Part shown: in pieces, positions 16,435-25,691 of the stretch | Numbering within the stretch: the first letter of the stretch is position 1 | Layout of the letters: each line of letters opens with the position of its first letter | Assembly: GCA_025612375.1 (NCBI GenBank) | Contig: JAAXKN010000001.1 | Coordinates: 166,669-230,668, forward strand | DNA length: 64,000 nt | Reading direction: 5' to 3' | Source of the DNA: Ignavibacteria bacterium | Lineage (GTDB): Bacteria; Bacteroidota; Ignavibacteria; Ignavibacteriales; SURF-24 | Program-made: the position numbers and the translations under genes | The notes under the pieces: model-generated | Database searches by the model: none | What the model saw: only the letters and a program-made list of their open reading frames with translations | What the model was told of the DNA's origin: nothing

Positions 16435-18831
16435 CTAACCCAGAGTTACTTCCACCTTAACCTCTTTATTTTTCTGCGGCAGGATTATGTTCCTCTCATA
16501 AGGCCTGCCGTCAATGCAGACAGATTTTACTCCTCCTGATGTGTGGAGGGGGTTCATGACCTTAATATGGTAAACTGTGCCGCGGAATGTGCGCCTGATG
16601 GAAAAGCCGTCCCATTCCTCCGGTATGCATGGAGAAATTACAAGTCCCTCTTCGGTGGCTTTAATGCCCAGTATATTTTCCACAATCACCTTCTGGAGCC
16701 ATGCCGCAGAACCGGTATACCACGTCCAGCCCCCTCTTCCGTAAAAAGCAGACTCAGGGCCGTCAATATTTCCGGGAGTTACGTACGGTTCAGACTGGTA
16801 GCGCTCAGGCTCCAGGGCGTTAAAGATCGGGCATATGCGTCTAAAGACCTCATAGGCTTTACCATTGCGTCCCAAAAGGCTTAAGGCCCGGATTGACCAG
16901 GCGGCAGCGTGCATATAGACCCCGCCATTTTCCCTTTTACCCTGTGCGTAGCGCGATAAGTATCCTATAAACTTGTCGGGCTTGGAATAAGCCGGGAATA
17001 AAAGAAGGGGTCCAAAATCTTTCATAAGATATTTTTCCACAGCGTCCATTGCCAAAGTCATTCTTTCTTTAGTTGTTATACCAGAAATAACAGCCCACGA
17101 CTGTGCATTAAGGTAAATTTTCCCCTCACTGTTCTCCCTGCTTCCAATTTTCTCCAATGAATCTTTTGTCGCCCTGAAAAACCACTCCCCGTCCCAGGCA
17201 TATTTTTCAAATGCTTTCCTTAGCCTGATTGCGCTTTTTTCATACTCCTCACTTTTTTTCTTCTTCCCGAAGTTTTTAAGAAGAGAGGAAAACCTGGTAA
17301 GTACATAATAAAGAAACTCTGCAAGCCAGATGGATTCACCTTTCCAGTCGAGGCCCACGGCGCTAAGGCCATCGTTCCAGTCCCCTGCGCCGATTAAAGG
17401 AAGCCCTCTTCTGCTCATTCTTTCCAGGACCCTGTCTATTGCCCTCATCGAATGTTCAAGCAGGCTTCGGGGATTTTTTTCCCCGCCGTAGAAAGGCTCT
17501 TTTATTTTCAGAATTGAATAATCGCCTGTTTCATTTATGTAACTTATGATTAAAAACGGGAGCCACAGGAGGTCGTCTGTCATAATTGTCTCGAGGCCTG
17601 TATCCGTAATTGGGTGCCACCAGTGAAGCACTGTGCCGTCAGGTTTCTGGTGGCGCGCGTGGTAACAGATCTGGTTTAGTGTCATTTCAGCCTTAAGGGG
17701 AAGAAAAACCAGGCTGTCCTGGAGCTGATCCCTGAAGCCAAAGGCGCCGCTCTGCTGGTAATAAGCTGTCCTGGCCCAGAGTCTTCCGGATATTGCCTGA
17801 TAAGGAAGCCAAGTATTAGTCATGAGGTTCATCGCATAGTCAGGTGTATTGATTTCAAGCGGAGAGAGCATACCTTTCCAGGTCTTTTTTACGTCACTAA
17901 AAGCTTCATCTATACTTTTGTCAGTATTATATTTCTCCAGAATATTTTTAATTTCTTTTTCTTCTTCTGAGAGTCCCAGGAAGTACTGAAATCTTTCAGA
18001 GTCGCCAGTGCCCAGTGAAACCTTAATATGAAGCGATCCTATGGGGTCATATGAGCTGCCTGAGGACTGAGAAAGGCTGCCATTTGCGACCTCCAAAGGC
18101 ATTTGGGTGCTGCCGTACTGCCCCAGAAACATCTCCTTATCGCATTCAAAAGACTCTGCAGTCCTGCTGGAAGAAAAGAAGGCCTTATAGGCGTATTCAG
18201 TGTTCCAGTGCCCGCGACTTTCAAGCGGGATATCCCAGAGTCTTTTTCCCGCTACAATTGCGTTAAGTTTCCTGTCGAACCTGGTTCCAATAAAAGTCCT
18301 GTGGAACTCCCTGTGGAAGTCCCCTGAAGAGCCCAGGCACCACTCAAAATAGTTATAAAATGAGAGTTCAGCCTTCCTGCCAGAGTTATTTTTTACCTTT
18401 ACGTCCCAGATCTCAAGATTCTGCCCAAACGGGATAAACATTGTTAACGTAACATTGATCCCCTTATATTCAGAAGTAAAAGTTGTGTATCCCAGGCCGT
18501 GGCGGCATTCAAAAAAGCCGGGTTCAGCCTTAACCGGCATCCACGTGGGAGAGAAGACCTCGCCCGTGAGGTCGTTTTTTACATAGATGTATTTTCCCCA
18601 GTCATCCTTAATAAGGTCCTGGTGCCAGCGAGTAATTCTGTTAAATTCAGAATGGGTCTTAAAGCTGAAGCCTCCTCCGGCCTGTGAGATTACAAGTCCG
18701 TAGTCCCCGTTTGAAATTACGTTTATCCACGGCTTAGGGGTTTTGGGAGATTTAATTACATATTCATCCCCTGCGGCAGAGAACATACCGTATTTTGTTT
18801 CAAAGAGATTTTCAGTATGAGTTTTTTCCAT
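16435..18831 (-). CDS. GH94 glycoside phosphorylase, probably on beta-1,2-glucooligosaccharides
   Basis: This 798-aa protein without signal peptide is a cytoplasmic inverting phosphorylase that would split beta-glucosides with phosphate to give glucose 1-phosphate. The N-terminal beta-sandwich begins 'KYGMFSAAGDEYVI'. The (alpha/alpha)6 domain contains 'RTAYYQQSGAFGFRDQLQD' and the GH94 signature 'GAGDWNDG' (17371-17391), where the general-acid Asp lies. The 'YQQSGAFGFRDQLQD' and 'LHWWHP' segments match the GH94 part of cyclic beta-1,2-glucan synthase and 1,2-beta-oligoglucan phosphorylase better than cellobiose phosphorylase, as I remember those sequences. Its length is nearer cellobiose or chitobiose phosphorylase (about 800 aa), so the linkage is not certain. 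AAGAGG precedes the ATG. It is followed by the GH144-like gene. Confidence 0.85.
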   Translation of the reverse strand: MEKTHTENLFETKYGMFSAAGDEYVIKSPKTPKPWINVISNGDYGLVISQAGGGFSFKTHSEFNRITRWHQDLIKDDWGKYIYVKNDLTGEVFSPTWMPVKAEPGFFECRHGLGYTTFTSEYKGINVTLTMFIPFGQNLEIWDVKVKNNSGRKAELSFYNYFEWCLGSSGDFHREFHRTFIGTRFDRKLNAIVAGKRLWDIPLESRGHWNTEYAYKAFFSSSRTAESFECDKEMFLGQYGSTQMPLEVANGSLSQSSGSSYDPIGSLHIKVSLGTGDSERFQYFLGLSEEEKEIKNILEKYNTDKSIDEAFSDVKKTWKGMLSPLEINTPDYAMNLMTNTWLPYQAISGRLWARTAYYQQSGAFGFRDQLQDSLVFLPLKAEMTLNQICYHARHQKPDGTVLHWWHPITDTGLETIMTDDLLWLPFLIISYINETGDYSILKIKEPFYGGEKNPRSLLEHSMRAIDRVLERMSRRGLPLIGAGDWNDGLSAVGLDWKGESIWLAEFLYYVLTRFSSLLKNFGKKKKSEEYEKSAIRLRKAFEKYAWDGEWFFRATKDSLEKIGSRENSEGKIYLNAQSWAVISGITTKERMTLAMDAVEKYLMKDFGPLLLFPAYSKPDKFIGYLSRYAQGKRENGGVYMHAAAWSIRALSLLGRNGKAYEVFRRICPIFNALEPERYQSEPYVTPGNIDGPESAFYGRGGWTWYTGSAAWLQKVIVENILGIKATEEGLVISPCIPEEWDGFSIRRTFRGTVYHIKVMNPLHTSGGVKSVCIDGRPYERNIILPQKNKEVKVEVTLG

Positions 18832-18871
18832 TTTACCTCTTATTGATCTAAGGCTAAAAAATCAGAAGGGG

Positions 18872-19879
18872 TCAGAACCCGATTTCAACTGAGAAGCGGT
18901 GAATGGCTTTAAGCCGTCCAAAGTCTGCGTATGCATAATCCACCTTAACTGGCATCTGTTCCGTCAGGTAGTAGACAAGCCCCGCTCCTGCTGTAAGCCC
19001 TTCCTCGCTTTCTTTCTTAAAAAGCGACTTATAGCCTGCCCTTAAGAATACCCTTTCCCTGAAGCCATATTCAAAGCCTGTATTTATGCTTTCGCCGTAA
19101 TCATTCGGGTGGTTGGCATCAGCGCTAAGGGTTATGCTGTTATATTCATCTTTTAAGATGTCCATTGAAATGCCGAAACGAAAGAACAAGGGAAGCGTCC
19201 AGCTATCCATTTTAAGTTCGGCAAAGATCTTATCGTTATTACCCGTAAGGGCGGGATTAAAGTCGTAGTTGACGAAATTGTCGCTTCCGTCGTATGCCAT
19301 TTTGCCTCCGATGTTTGAGACGCTCATTCCCATGCGGAGGCCTTCAATGGGAGTTATATAAATCACGCCCACGTCAAGGGCAAATGCGGAGGCAGACATA
19401 TGCCAAATGGACTCTCCGACATATTTGCCTGTAAAGCCTATGCTGAAGCGGTCCGTAAGGTTGAGCCCGTAGCTAAGGCCAATAGAATAGTCCGAGGCGC
19501 TGAAGAGTTCACCGGTGCCTTCGGGAAAAACCTCAGTTCTCACGTTCATATCCGCCATTGTAAGCGAGGTATAGCTTACGGCAAGTGAGTGCATATCATT
19601 AAGCTTAATTACTACGGCGGCAAAGTCGTGTCTTGTATCAGCAAGCCAGAAGTTATGCGTAAAATAAGCTTTACTTCCCTCAAGCCTGGGGATTCCGCCT
19701 GGATTCCAGTAGACGGCGCTGGCGTCGTTTGCACGGGAGACGAATGCACCTCCCATTGCAACTGCCCTGGCCCCGGCTTCAATTTTAAGGAACTGCCCGG
19801 AGGTTGTGCCGCTGAAGACCTGAGAGCGGATGAGCGTGGTAAGGCACAAAAAGAAGAGAATAACAAAAATCTTTTTCAT
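18872..19879 (-). CDS. PorV/PorQ-family outer-membrane beta-barrel protein
   Basis: The 335-aa protein has a signal peptide and the family hallmark 'FLKIEAGARAVAMGGAFVS' followed by 'NDASAVYWNPGGIPRLEG', then a FadL-like barrel ending in 'IHRFSVEIGF'. In type IX secretion PorV shuttles cargo bearing C-terminal sorting domains from the translocon to the attachment complex; PorQ-like paralogues are less well understood. It sits 11 bases after the large secreted protein gene, and neighbouring genes encode likely type IX cargo. This arrangement of a PorV-like gene beside its presumed cargo suggests a locus-specific paralogue, which is inference. Confidence 0.88.
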   Translation of the reverse strand: MKKIFVILFFLCLTTLIRSQVFSGTTSGQFLKIEAGARAVAMGGAFVSRANDASAVYWNPGGIPRLEGSKAYFTHNFWLADTRHDFAAVVIKLNDMHSLAVSYTSLTMADMNVRTEVFPEGTGELFSASDYSIGLSYGLNLTDRFSIGFTGKYVGESIWHMSASAFALDVGVIYITPIEGLRMGMSVSNIGGKMAYDGSDNFVNYDFNPALTGNNDKIFAELKMDSWTLPLFFRFGISMDILKDEYNSITLSADANHPNDYGESINTGFEYGFRERVFLRAGYKSLFKKESEEGLTAGAGLVYYLTEQMPVKVDYAYADFGRLKAIHRFSVEIGF

Positions 19880-19890
19880 TTTGACTTCAT

Positions 19891-22884
19891 TTACTTAATT
19901 AGTGCAAACTTGTCTATCTTATCCGGCAGCCCCGGTGAACTGACGTGAAAAATGTAGATCCCGGGGGCAACGTCGAGCCCCTCGCTGGAAGTCAGATCCC
20001 AGCCTTCCTTGCCATTTAACTCATTAGAAGAGTGATAAAGCGTAATTACATGGTCCCCGCTAATGGTAAAGATTCTGATTTCACAGCTTTGGGGGAGATT
20101 TATAAAGTAGATTCTCCTTTCCCCCCGTCCTGAATTTGTCAGTCTCTGAGATTCCCAGCGTGCGGCGCCGACGTAAGGGTTCGGGACGACGGCAATCCTG
20201 TCAAGCTGTGCTGAAGCGAGGCTTTGGCTCACCTTCTGTGCCGTGGTTGTAAAGGTATATGTGTCACCCGACTTAAAAGGTGTTCCGATTATGAGATCTG
20301 CAACGGCGCCAGAGTCGGGTTTAACCGCTAAAGCGCCGCCGGTAGGGGCAACAAAGTCGAACTCCCAGACTTGTTTCCATGTATTATTTATCTGCTGCCA
20401 TACGTTTACAACGTCCCCCGCCTCGAGCTCGCCGTACTTATAGGCCGCGGGTTTCCTGAGCTCATATCTTACTTTTGTGCCTGTGTATTTATCCCAGATC
20501 TGGAAATTTGTAGCCGCCCTGTAGCCGAAGCGCCATGAGGAGTCGGGCGCTCCCACTCTTAATTCATAGCTTGAAGGGAAGCCTTCCGAAGGGGGTTTTC
20601 CCTGGAGTATCTTTTTGCCGACTATGATCAGGTTGGATGCCTTGTTCCGCCAGCCCGATCTCTGATCTAAAAATCCCACGGTATCGTTCTGAACAAAAAG
20701 CCTGAGGCCCTGAAACAAAGGGTTTGCATCTTCACCCTGTGTGTACGGGGAGTCCTTAATTATAAGAGCTGAATCCCCGTCCTGAACCACATAGACGGAG
20801 TATGAAATAGTGTCTTTGTGTGACTTGCTGTCGAACCTTACAAGGTAGTTTTTATTTTCAACCATAAAGGGGTCTATTACTTTAGTCCACACGTTTCCCG
20901 TAGCAAAGCCCGAGGTGTGGCTAATGGTGTCTTTTAAGCCCGGCTCCTCATAGCCCAGTGCAGGTGTTCCCGGAGTAACCATAACGGTATTCTTGTCCAA
21001 GGTAACGTTACCTGCAAGGTCGCGGATTACGACTTTGGTAACTTCGGAAGGATATAGCCCGATTGAGGCATCCCCCTTATCGTAGGACACGACGGCATAA
21101 AAGTATGTCTGTCCGTTCATTACGTCATTATCCGTCCATGAATGCTGCAGCCCCTTATTGTCCCCCATATAAAGCTTTATGCCGTGGAAGTCGAGCGGAA
21201 AAAACCCCTTGACGTCGTTTTGAATGTCAAACTGTGCCGCGGGCTTAAAAAGGGACGGGTCGCCGTAGCCGTCAGTAATCACCCTTGCGTCCAGGAAACC
21301 CGGGTCCGTGCTCTTATAGATTTTATACCCCTCAAAGTCATATTTCTTAAGGAAAGAGTCGTAAGATTTTTCAGCCTTATTATCCCAGTAGAGTGTAACT
21401 TTTTTATTTCCGGCTACAGCCGTAACCTCCGGTTTATCGGGCGGGCGGGCAAAATTATAATTATTGTTGTAGATGCTCTGCACGGTATTCTTATTTCTTT
21501 GAATTGCCGGCAGGTCCTGCCCGAAGACGAGGCAAAGGGAAAATCTTTCTGTAGAGCCGGATCTTAAGATAAAGGGTCCGGAGCCGAATAAGAACGCCAC
21601 GTTGCCGAAGAGGGTCTGTGTAACAAAATGGTGGTAAGACATTCTCTCCCAGATTATGTCGTCATTTCTAAAGACGACGCCGCTGCCGACATAGAATCCG
21701 TCGAATGCGGTAAGGCCGATCTGATCCGACTCATCCTTATCGGTTTTGTCCATATCAGGTTCACCGGGCTCGTTTGTATCAATAAGGCCGTAGCGGTTAA
21801 CGGGTCCTGTTGGTGCGCCCGGCACCAATCCCGGCATCTGCCAGCCGGAGGTCGGTTTTCCGTCCCCTTCACCGAAGTCGCCCGTTCCGGGTATTCCGTC
21901 CAGGCCTACGTCGTCGGTCTCCGGGTTCCAGTTTTTATTATTATCAATTCCGTCTTCACGCGATTCATCCGTCATGCCGTCGTGGTCGTCATCAATTCCG
22001 TTGGTGGAGTTTCCGGGGCTTTCCAGGAAAGCGTAGGCGGCGTAGCCTGTAGGTCCCCAGCCCCCGTCGCCAATGCCGTTATAGTCCCAGCTATAGGCGA
22101 TATTATTCAGTGTATCAAAGTTAGCCAGGTCGTCGTTGCTGTCATTCTGCCCGCCGACGCCGCAGTCGACGTACATCCCGAAAATTATTTTATCGTAATT
22201 GTGGGTGCCCTCATTTGTAATTTCATAGTGCCAGAAGATTAGGTCCTGAGCCAGGAGGTTGGACCACTGGAATCCCCTGACGCCCATTTTGAGCCCCAGG
22301 CCGCGCCTTGTGCGGTCAGTGGAGTCGGGGTAGTAGTCCTGCCCGTCGTCTGCCTGGTCATCCACAACAAACCAGCTTTCCTGGTCGGCGTTGGTTCTTT
22401 TGCCAAAGTACCCGTCCCAGTACCCATCCCACGAGTCATCCTTATCGGCCCATTTGGATGGCCAGGTTTTGGGCTTATCGCTCATTGCAATTTCATCCTG
22501 GTTGGTATTTACGTATCCGGGCCGCGGCTGCCAGCCGCGCTCTATTCCTGTAGGAGAGACGTCCATATTTTCTCTGTAACCCGCCTCATCAATGTGTATT
22601 GCAGTTCCGGCGGCACTATTAACTTCAGCCACAACAATGGGTGTAATTCCATCCATATAAGAGTGCCCGCTTCCCTTGGGCCAGACTCCCGAGGGCTGGC
22701 GCCCCCACCAGGCCACCTCGCCGAAGTTATAGAAAAGGGTTTCAACATTGTTCCCGTTATGAATTCCTTCCTTCCTGTATTTCCTGTTTCCGCGCATATC
22801 CATGGGAACGTGGATTTGTGCAATGGTTTCGGCACAAATTGGAAGAAAGAGCAGAAAAATAAAAAAGGCTTTACTCGTCTTCAT
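19891..22884 (-). CDS. Large secreted protein with Asp-rich repeats, FN3-like domain and C-terminal sorting domain
   Basis: The 997-aa product has a signal peptide ('AFFIFLLFLPICAETIAQ'). The first 400 residues are rich in Trp, Gly and Asp and include a calcium-binding-like stretch of Asp repeats ('NGIDDDHDGMTDESREDGID', about 300-320). A fibronectin III-like module follows (about 495-640). The C-terminus 'CEIRIFTISGDHVITLYH' to 'GIYIFHVSSPGLPDKIDKFA' has the architecture of type IX sorting domains, though without the PNPFNP motif; 'AVVPNPYVGAARWE' stands in its place. I do not recognise an enzyme domain. It lies between the TonB receptor and the PorV-like gene with spacings of 12 and 11 bases, so all three are probably one transcript and may act together at the cell surface. 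Confidence 0.75.
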   Translation of the reverse strand: MKTSKAFFIFLLFLPICAETIAQIHVPMDMRGNRKYRKEGIHNGNNVETLFYNFGEVAWWGRQPSGVWPKGSGHSYMDGITPIVVAEVNSAAGTAIHIDEAGYRENMDVSPTGIERGWQPRPGYVNTNQDEIAMSDKPKTWPSKWADKDDSWDGYWDGYFGKRTNADQESWFVVDDQADDGQDYYPDSTDRTRRGLGLKMGVRGFQWSNLLAQDLIFWHYEITNEGTHNYDKIIFGMYVDCGVGGQNDSNDDLANFDTLNNIAYSWDYNGIGDGGWGPTGYAAYAFLESPGNSTNGIDDDHDGMTDESREDGIDNNKNWNPETDDVGLDGIPGTGDFGEGDGKPTSGWQMPGLVPGAPTGPVNRYGLIDTNEPGEPDMDKTDKDESDQIGLTAFDGFYVGSGVVFRNDDIIWERMSYHHFVTQTLFGNVAFLFGSGPFILRSGSTERFSLCLVFGQDLPAIQRNKNTVQSIYNNNYNFARPPDKPEVTAVAGNKKVTLYWDNKAEKSYDSFLKKYDFEGYKIYKSTDPGFLDARVITDGYGDPSLFKPAAQFDIQNDVKGFFPLDFHGIKLYMGDNKGLQHSWTDNDVMNGQTYFYAVVSYDKGDASIGLYPSEVTKVVIRDLAGNVTLDKNTVMVTPGTPALGYEEPGLKDTISHTSGFATGNVWTKVIDPFMVENKNYLVRFDSKSHKDTISYSVYVVQDGDSALIIKDSPYTQGEDANPLFQGLRLFVQNDTVGFLDQRSGWRNKASNLIIVGKKILQGKPPSEGFPSSYELRVGAPDSSWRFGYRAATNFQIWDKYTGTKVRYELRKPAAYKYGELEAGDVVNVWQQINNTWKQVWEFDFVAPTGGALAVKPDSGAVADLIIGTPFKSGDTYTFTTTAQKVSQSLASAQLDRIAVVPNPYVGAARWESQRLTNSGRGERRIYFINLPQSCEIRIFTISGDHVITLYHSSNELNGKEGWDLTSSEGLDVAPGIYIFHVSSPGLPDKIDKFALIK

Positions 22885-22896
22885 TTTAAATCCGCA

Positions 22897-25545
22897 TTAA
22901 AAATTGAAGTTATAATTAAGTCCCAGGACAATTCTCCTGGGTTCCGAGTAATAGTCCGGTCTGGTTAAAAACTCACTCAGGGTGTTAACCCCCTGGTCCT
23001 GAGGAGTGTACTGGCTTACTAGTGAATAGCCCGCGCGCCCGGTATCCCGGAAGACGTTTGTTTCATTTCTTGAATCAAAAAGGTTATAGACTTTAAGGTA
23101 AAGCGAAACGCTGTTTTTTTCTGAAACTATCAGGTCTTTGTTCAGCTGAAGGTCGACATTAATCTTATTCGGCATTCGGGAAGAGTTCTCAAAGCTGGTC
23201 TCCAGGTTCTGGTATTCAGGAGTAAACGGGAATCCGCTTTCATACTTTGCAATTATCCCGAGGTTAAAATTATTCGGGACTATATAGAACAGTGAAAGGT
23301 TGACCGTATGGGTCTGGTCCCAGTCCAGGGGAATCACCTGAATATTTGGCTTTTTATTTTTCTGCATCTTATTAAATGCGTCATTTGGATCTGAGGCATT
23401 GCCCTGAGCGCTCTGGAATGTATAGTCGAGCGAGACCGAGACGTTATCCGAAGCCGTTGGTCTTTTATAAAGCGAGATTGTGATGCCTTTTGTCTGTCCG
23501 TAGTCGCGGTTTGCGTAAACGGCATACCTGTCGCCCCCGATATAGGTATCATGAATTTCCGTTCCAAGTAGGTTTGTCATATCCTTAAAGTAGCCGATTA
23601 CTTCAAGTCCCAGCGTATTAAAAAATGAATAATGGAGCCCCACTTCATAGGCTACAGTTGACTGGGCCTTCAGGTTTGCATTACCCATAAGCGTATAAAG
23701 CCCTCCCGGCGCGACCCTGAAGTTAGGGTTAGCGTAGAGAAATTCCAGCGGGGGGATCTGGAAAAAGTGCCCGTAGCTGAAGTGTATTGTGCCGTCGGCA
23801 GATATGGGGAATGCAATACCTATTCTTGGGCTAAACTGGTTCTGAGCCTTTGTCCGGACTTTGGGGCTGTTTTCAGGGTCCCTTGGGTCTGTGGGGATGA
23901 GCCCTTTGGAATTAAAGTAGTCGTATCTTATTCCGGCATTTATAATAATGCTTTCGTATTCAATTTTATCCTGGAGGTAGAAAGCCATGCTGAAGGGCCT
24001 GTAGGAAAAATAGCCTTCATTAAAGAACTGGTTTACGTCAAAGATTAAGACCGTATCCCTGTACTTTGCAGTCTGGTTATCGAGGTTAATTTTGTTGAAT
24101 CTGAGTTCGAAACCTGTTTTGGCCTCGTTATATCGGTTCACCTGGCTTTCCAGGTCCCCTTTTATAATATTTGTAGTTGTACCCCTTTTATAATGGACCA
24201 TTTTGGTCCCGCCCGTATAGAAAGCATAACCTGTCATCTGCTGCAGGAGCTGGGGGTTTGCATAGCGCGGATCATTTATATCCGGATAAACGTAGGCTTT
24301 GCTTTCAGAATATCTTAATGAATGCTTAAGAGTAGCATAGGTGCTTGGAGTAAAAACATAAGTAAGCGTAACAATATTATTGTACGTCCTGCCGTAGTTT
24401 TTCGGCAGCCCGTCCGGGTCGTACTTATAAAGGTGGTCATAATACTGATGTGTTGAATCGTCAAACAAAAACAGGTCCGAAAACTTCAGCGGGTTAAGGA
24501 TATTAAAGCTGAGTTTTCCCTGAAGGTTATAATCAAGGTTTCCGTTAAGGGGGATGAGCTTATTATCTCCCGTAGCATTAATATAGAACACGTTCCCCTT
24601 TTCAAAGGAACTGTCCTTAGGGTTAAACCTTCTTATTCCGTAGATCCACCCCTGGTTTTCATAGCGTCTGAAGGCCAGGTAATAGCTCACTTTTTGGCTG
24701 AAAATTTCTATCGGACCGCTAAGGTTTGCTTTAATGTCGTTTATCTGAAGGGGATGGAACTTATTGAGTCCGGGGTAGATATTGCGGGCTCCTGTAAGAT
24801 AGTCGCCAGAGGAGATATTAAGGTTCCCTTCAAACTTGTCGCTTCCCTGTTTGGTAATTACGTCCACAATACCCGACATTGCCTGTCCGTATTCGGCATT
24901 AAAGACGCCGCTTATCACTTTGACCTCTTCTATAGCCTGAACGTCGACGCCGAAGGCCTGTTCCCCGGCAAAATTATCTGTAACGGGGATTCCGTCGATG
25001 AGGTAGCCCACCTCGGAGGTTCTGCCTCCTCTTATATGTATTCCCCCGTTAGCATCTGTAATTACGCCTGCTTTGAGCTGCAGGACATCCTTAAGGTTTT
25101 CAACCGGGAGATTTTTAATTTCTTCTGATCCTACCGAGAGTTCACTTGAAGTAATATCCTTTTGTATGACGGGCCTTTCTGCCGTAATTACAACTTCCTG
25201 AGCCAGGACTGCTGAGGTTTCCTCAAGCTGTATATCGATAGTAGTTGTTTTGTCCGCCGAGACGCCGACACTTTCAACCTTTACAGTCCTGTATCCTGTC
25301 ATTGAGGCCATTAGGGTATACCTGCCCGGAGGGACATTAAGAAGAACGTAGTAGCCGTTTATATCGGTAGCCGTTCCGTACTTTTTATCTTCGGTGTAAA
25401 CGTTGACTCCCATTAAGGGTTCGCCCGTTTTCTTATCTTTAAGCGTACCCGTAATCTTCCCGGTCTGTCCGGCATAAAATGTTTCCGAGGCCAGGAACAA
25501 AAGTAAAGGAAGGATTACCTTCAGAACTCTGTAAAGTTTCATCAT
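22897..25545 (-). CDS. TonB-dependent outer-membrane receptor with N-terminal carboxypeptidase-like domain
   Basis: The 882-aa protein has a signal peptide, then a carboxypeptidase-regulatory-like beta-sandwich ('GKITGTLKDKKTGEPLMGVN', 27-115) as in SusC-like receptors. The plug domain follows ('VENLKDVLQLKAGVITD', 'IHIRGGRTSEVGYLIDGIPV', 'ISGVFNAEYGQAMSGIVDVI') and then a 22-strand-type barrel ending in 'RRIVLGLNYNFNF' with terminal Phe. Receptors of this type import substrates with energy from TonB/ExbBD. The plug has no SusC signature that I can assert and no SusD partner is present. Its place in a sugar locus suggests carbohydrate uptake or surface assembly. Confidence 0.9.
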   Translation of the reverse strand: MMKLYRVLKVILPLLLFLASETFYAGQTGKITGTLKDKKTGEPLMGVNVYTEDKKYGTATDINGYYVLLNVPPGRYTLMASMTGYRTVKVESVGVSADKTTTIDIQLEETSAVLAQEVVITAERPVIQKDITSSELSVGSEEIKNLPVENLKDVLQLKAGVITDANGGIHIRGGRTSEVGYLIDGIPVTDNFAGEQAFGVDVQAIEEVKVISGVFNAEYGQAMSGIVDVITKQGSDKFEGNLNISSGDYLTGARNIYPGLNKFHPLQINDIKANLSGPIEIFSQKVSYYLAFRRYENQGWIYGIRRFNPKDSSFEKGNVFYINATGDNKLIPLNGNLDYNLQGKLSFNILNPLKFSDLFLFDDSTHQYYDHLYKYDPDGLPKNYGRTYNNIVTLTYVFTPSTYATLKHSLRYSESKAYVYPDINDPRYANPQLLQQMTGYAFYTGGTKMVHYKRGTTTNIIKGDLESQVNRYNEAKTGFELRFNKINLDNQTAKYRDTVLIFDVNQFFNEGYFSYRPFSMAFYLQDKIEYESIIINAGIRYDYFNSKGLIPTDPRDPENSPKVRTKAQNQFSPRIGIAFPISADGTIHFSYGHFFQIPPLEFLYANPNFRVAPGGLYTLMGNANLKAQSTVAYEVGLHYSFFNTLGLEVIGYFKDMTNLLGTEIHDTYIGGDRYAVYANRDYGQTKGITISLYKRPTASDNVSVSLDYTFQSAQGNASDPNDAFNKMQKNKKPNIQVIPLDWDQTHTVNLSLFYIVPNNFNLGIIAKYESGFPFTPEYQNLETSFENSSRMPNKINVDLQLNKDLIVSEKNSVSLYLKVYNLFDSRNETNVFRDTGRAGYSLVSQYTPQDQGVNTLSEFLTRPDYYSEPRRIVLGLNYNFNF

Positions 25546-25640
25546 ACCGGCCTTTTTGGTTTAATTAACGCCAAGTGCATTTTCAAAAGAAGACAGATTA
25601 CATTTCAGAGAGTGCATTATAATTTACAGAACCATTCAGA

Positions 25641-25666
25641 GGGGCAGAGCCTTAGGGCCCTGCCCC
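25641..25666 (-). terminator. GC-rich hairpin after the CBM9-like gene
   Basis: GGGGCAG...CTGCCCC arms (25641-25647 and 25660-25666) with inner pairing lie 26 bases after the stop of the CBM9-like gene. No T-run follows on the minus strand, so it may be a weak terminator or an mRNA-stabilising hairpin between this gene and the TonB receptor. Confidence 0.5.
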
Positions 25667-25691
25667 TGCGAAATATAGTAAGCCTTAGAGG

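Noticed and set aside
21628-22242. Long plus-strand open frame antisense to the large secreted protein (204 codons)
   Set aside because: The minus-strand gene explains the region with signal peptide, domains and sorting signal; the antisense product resembles nothing.
22897-25545. TonB receptor considered as SusC of a classical polysaccharide utilisation locus
   Set aside because: No SusD-like lipoprotein lies next to it, and the adjacent gene encodes a different large secreted protein.
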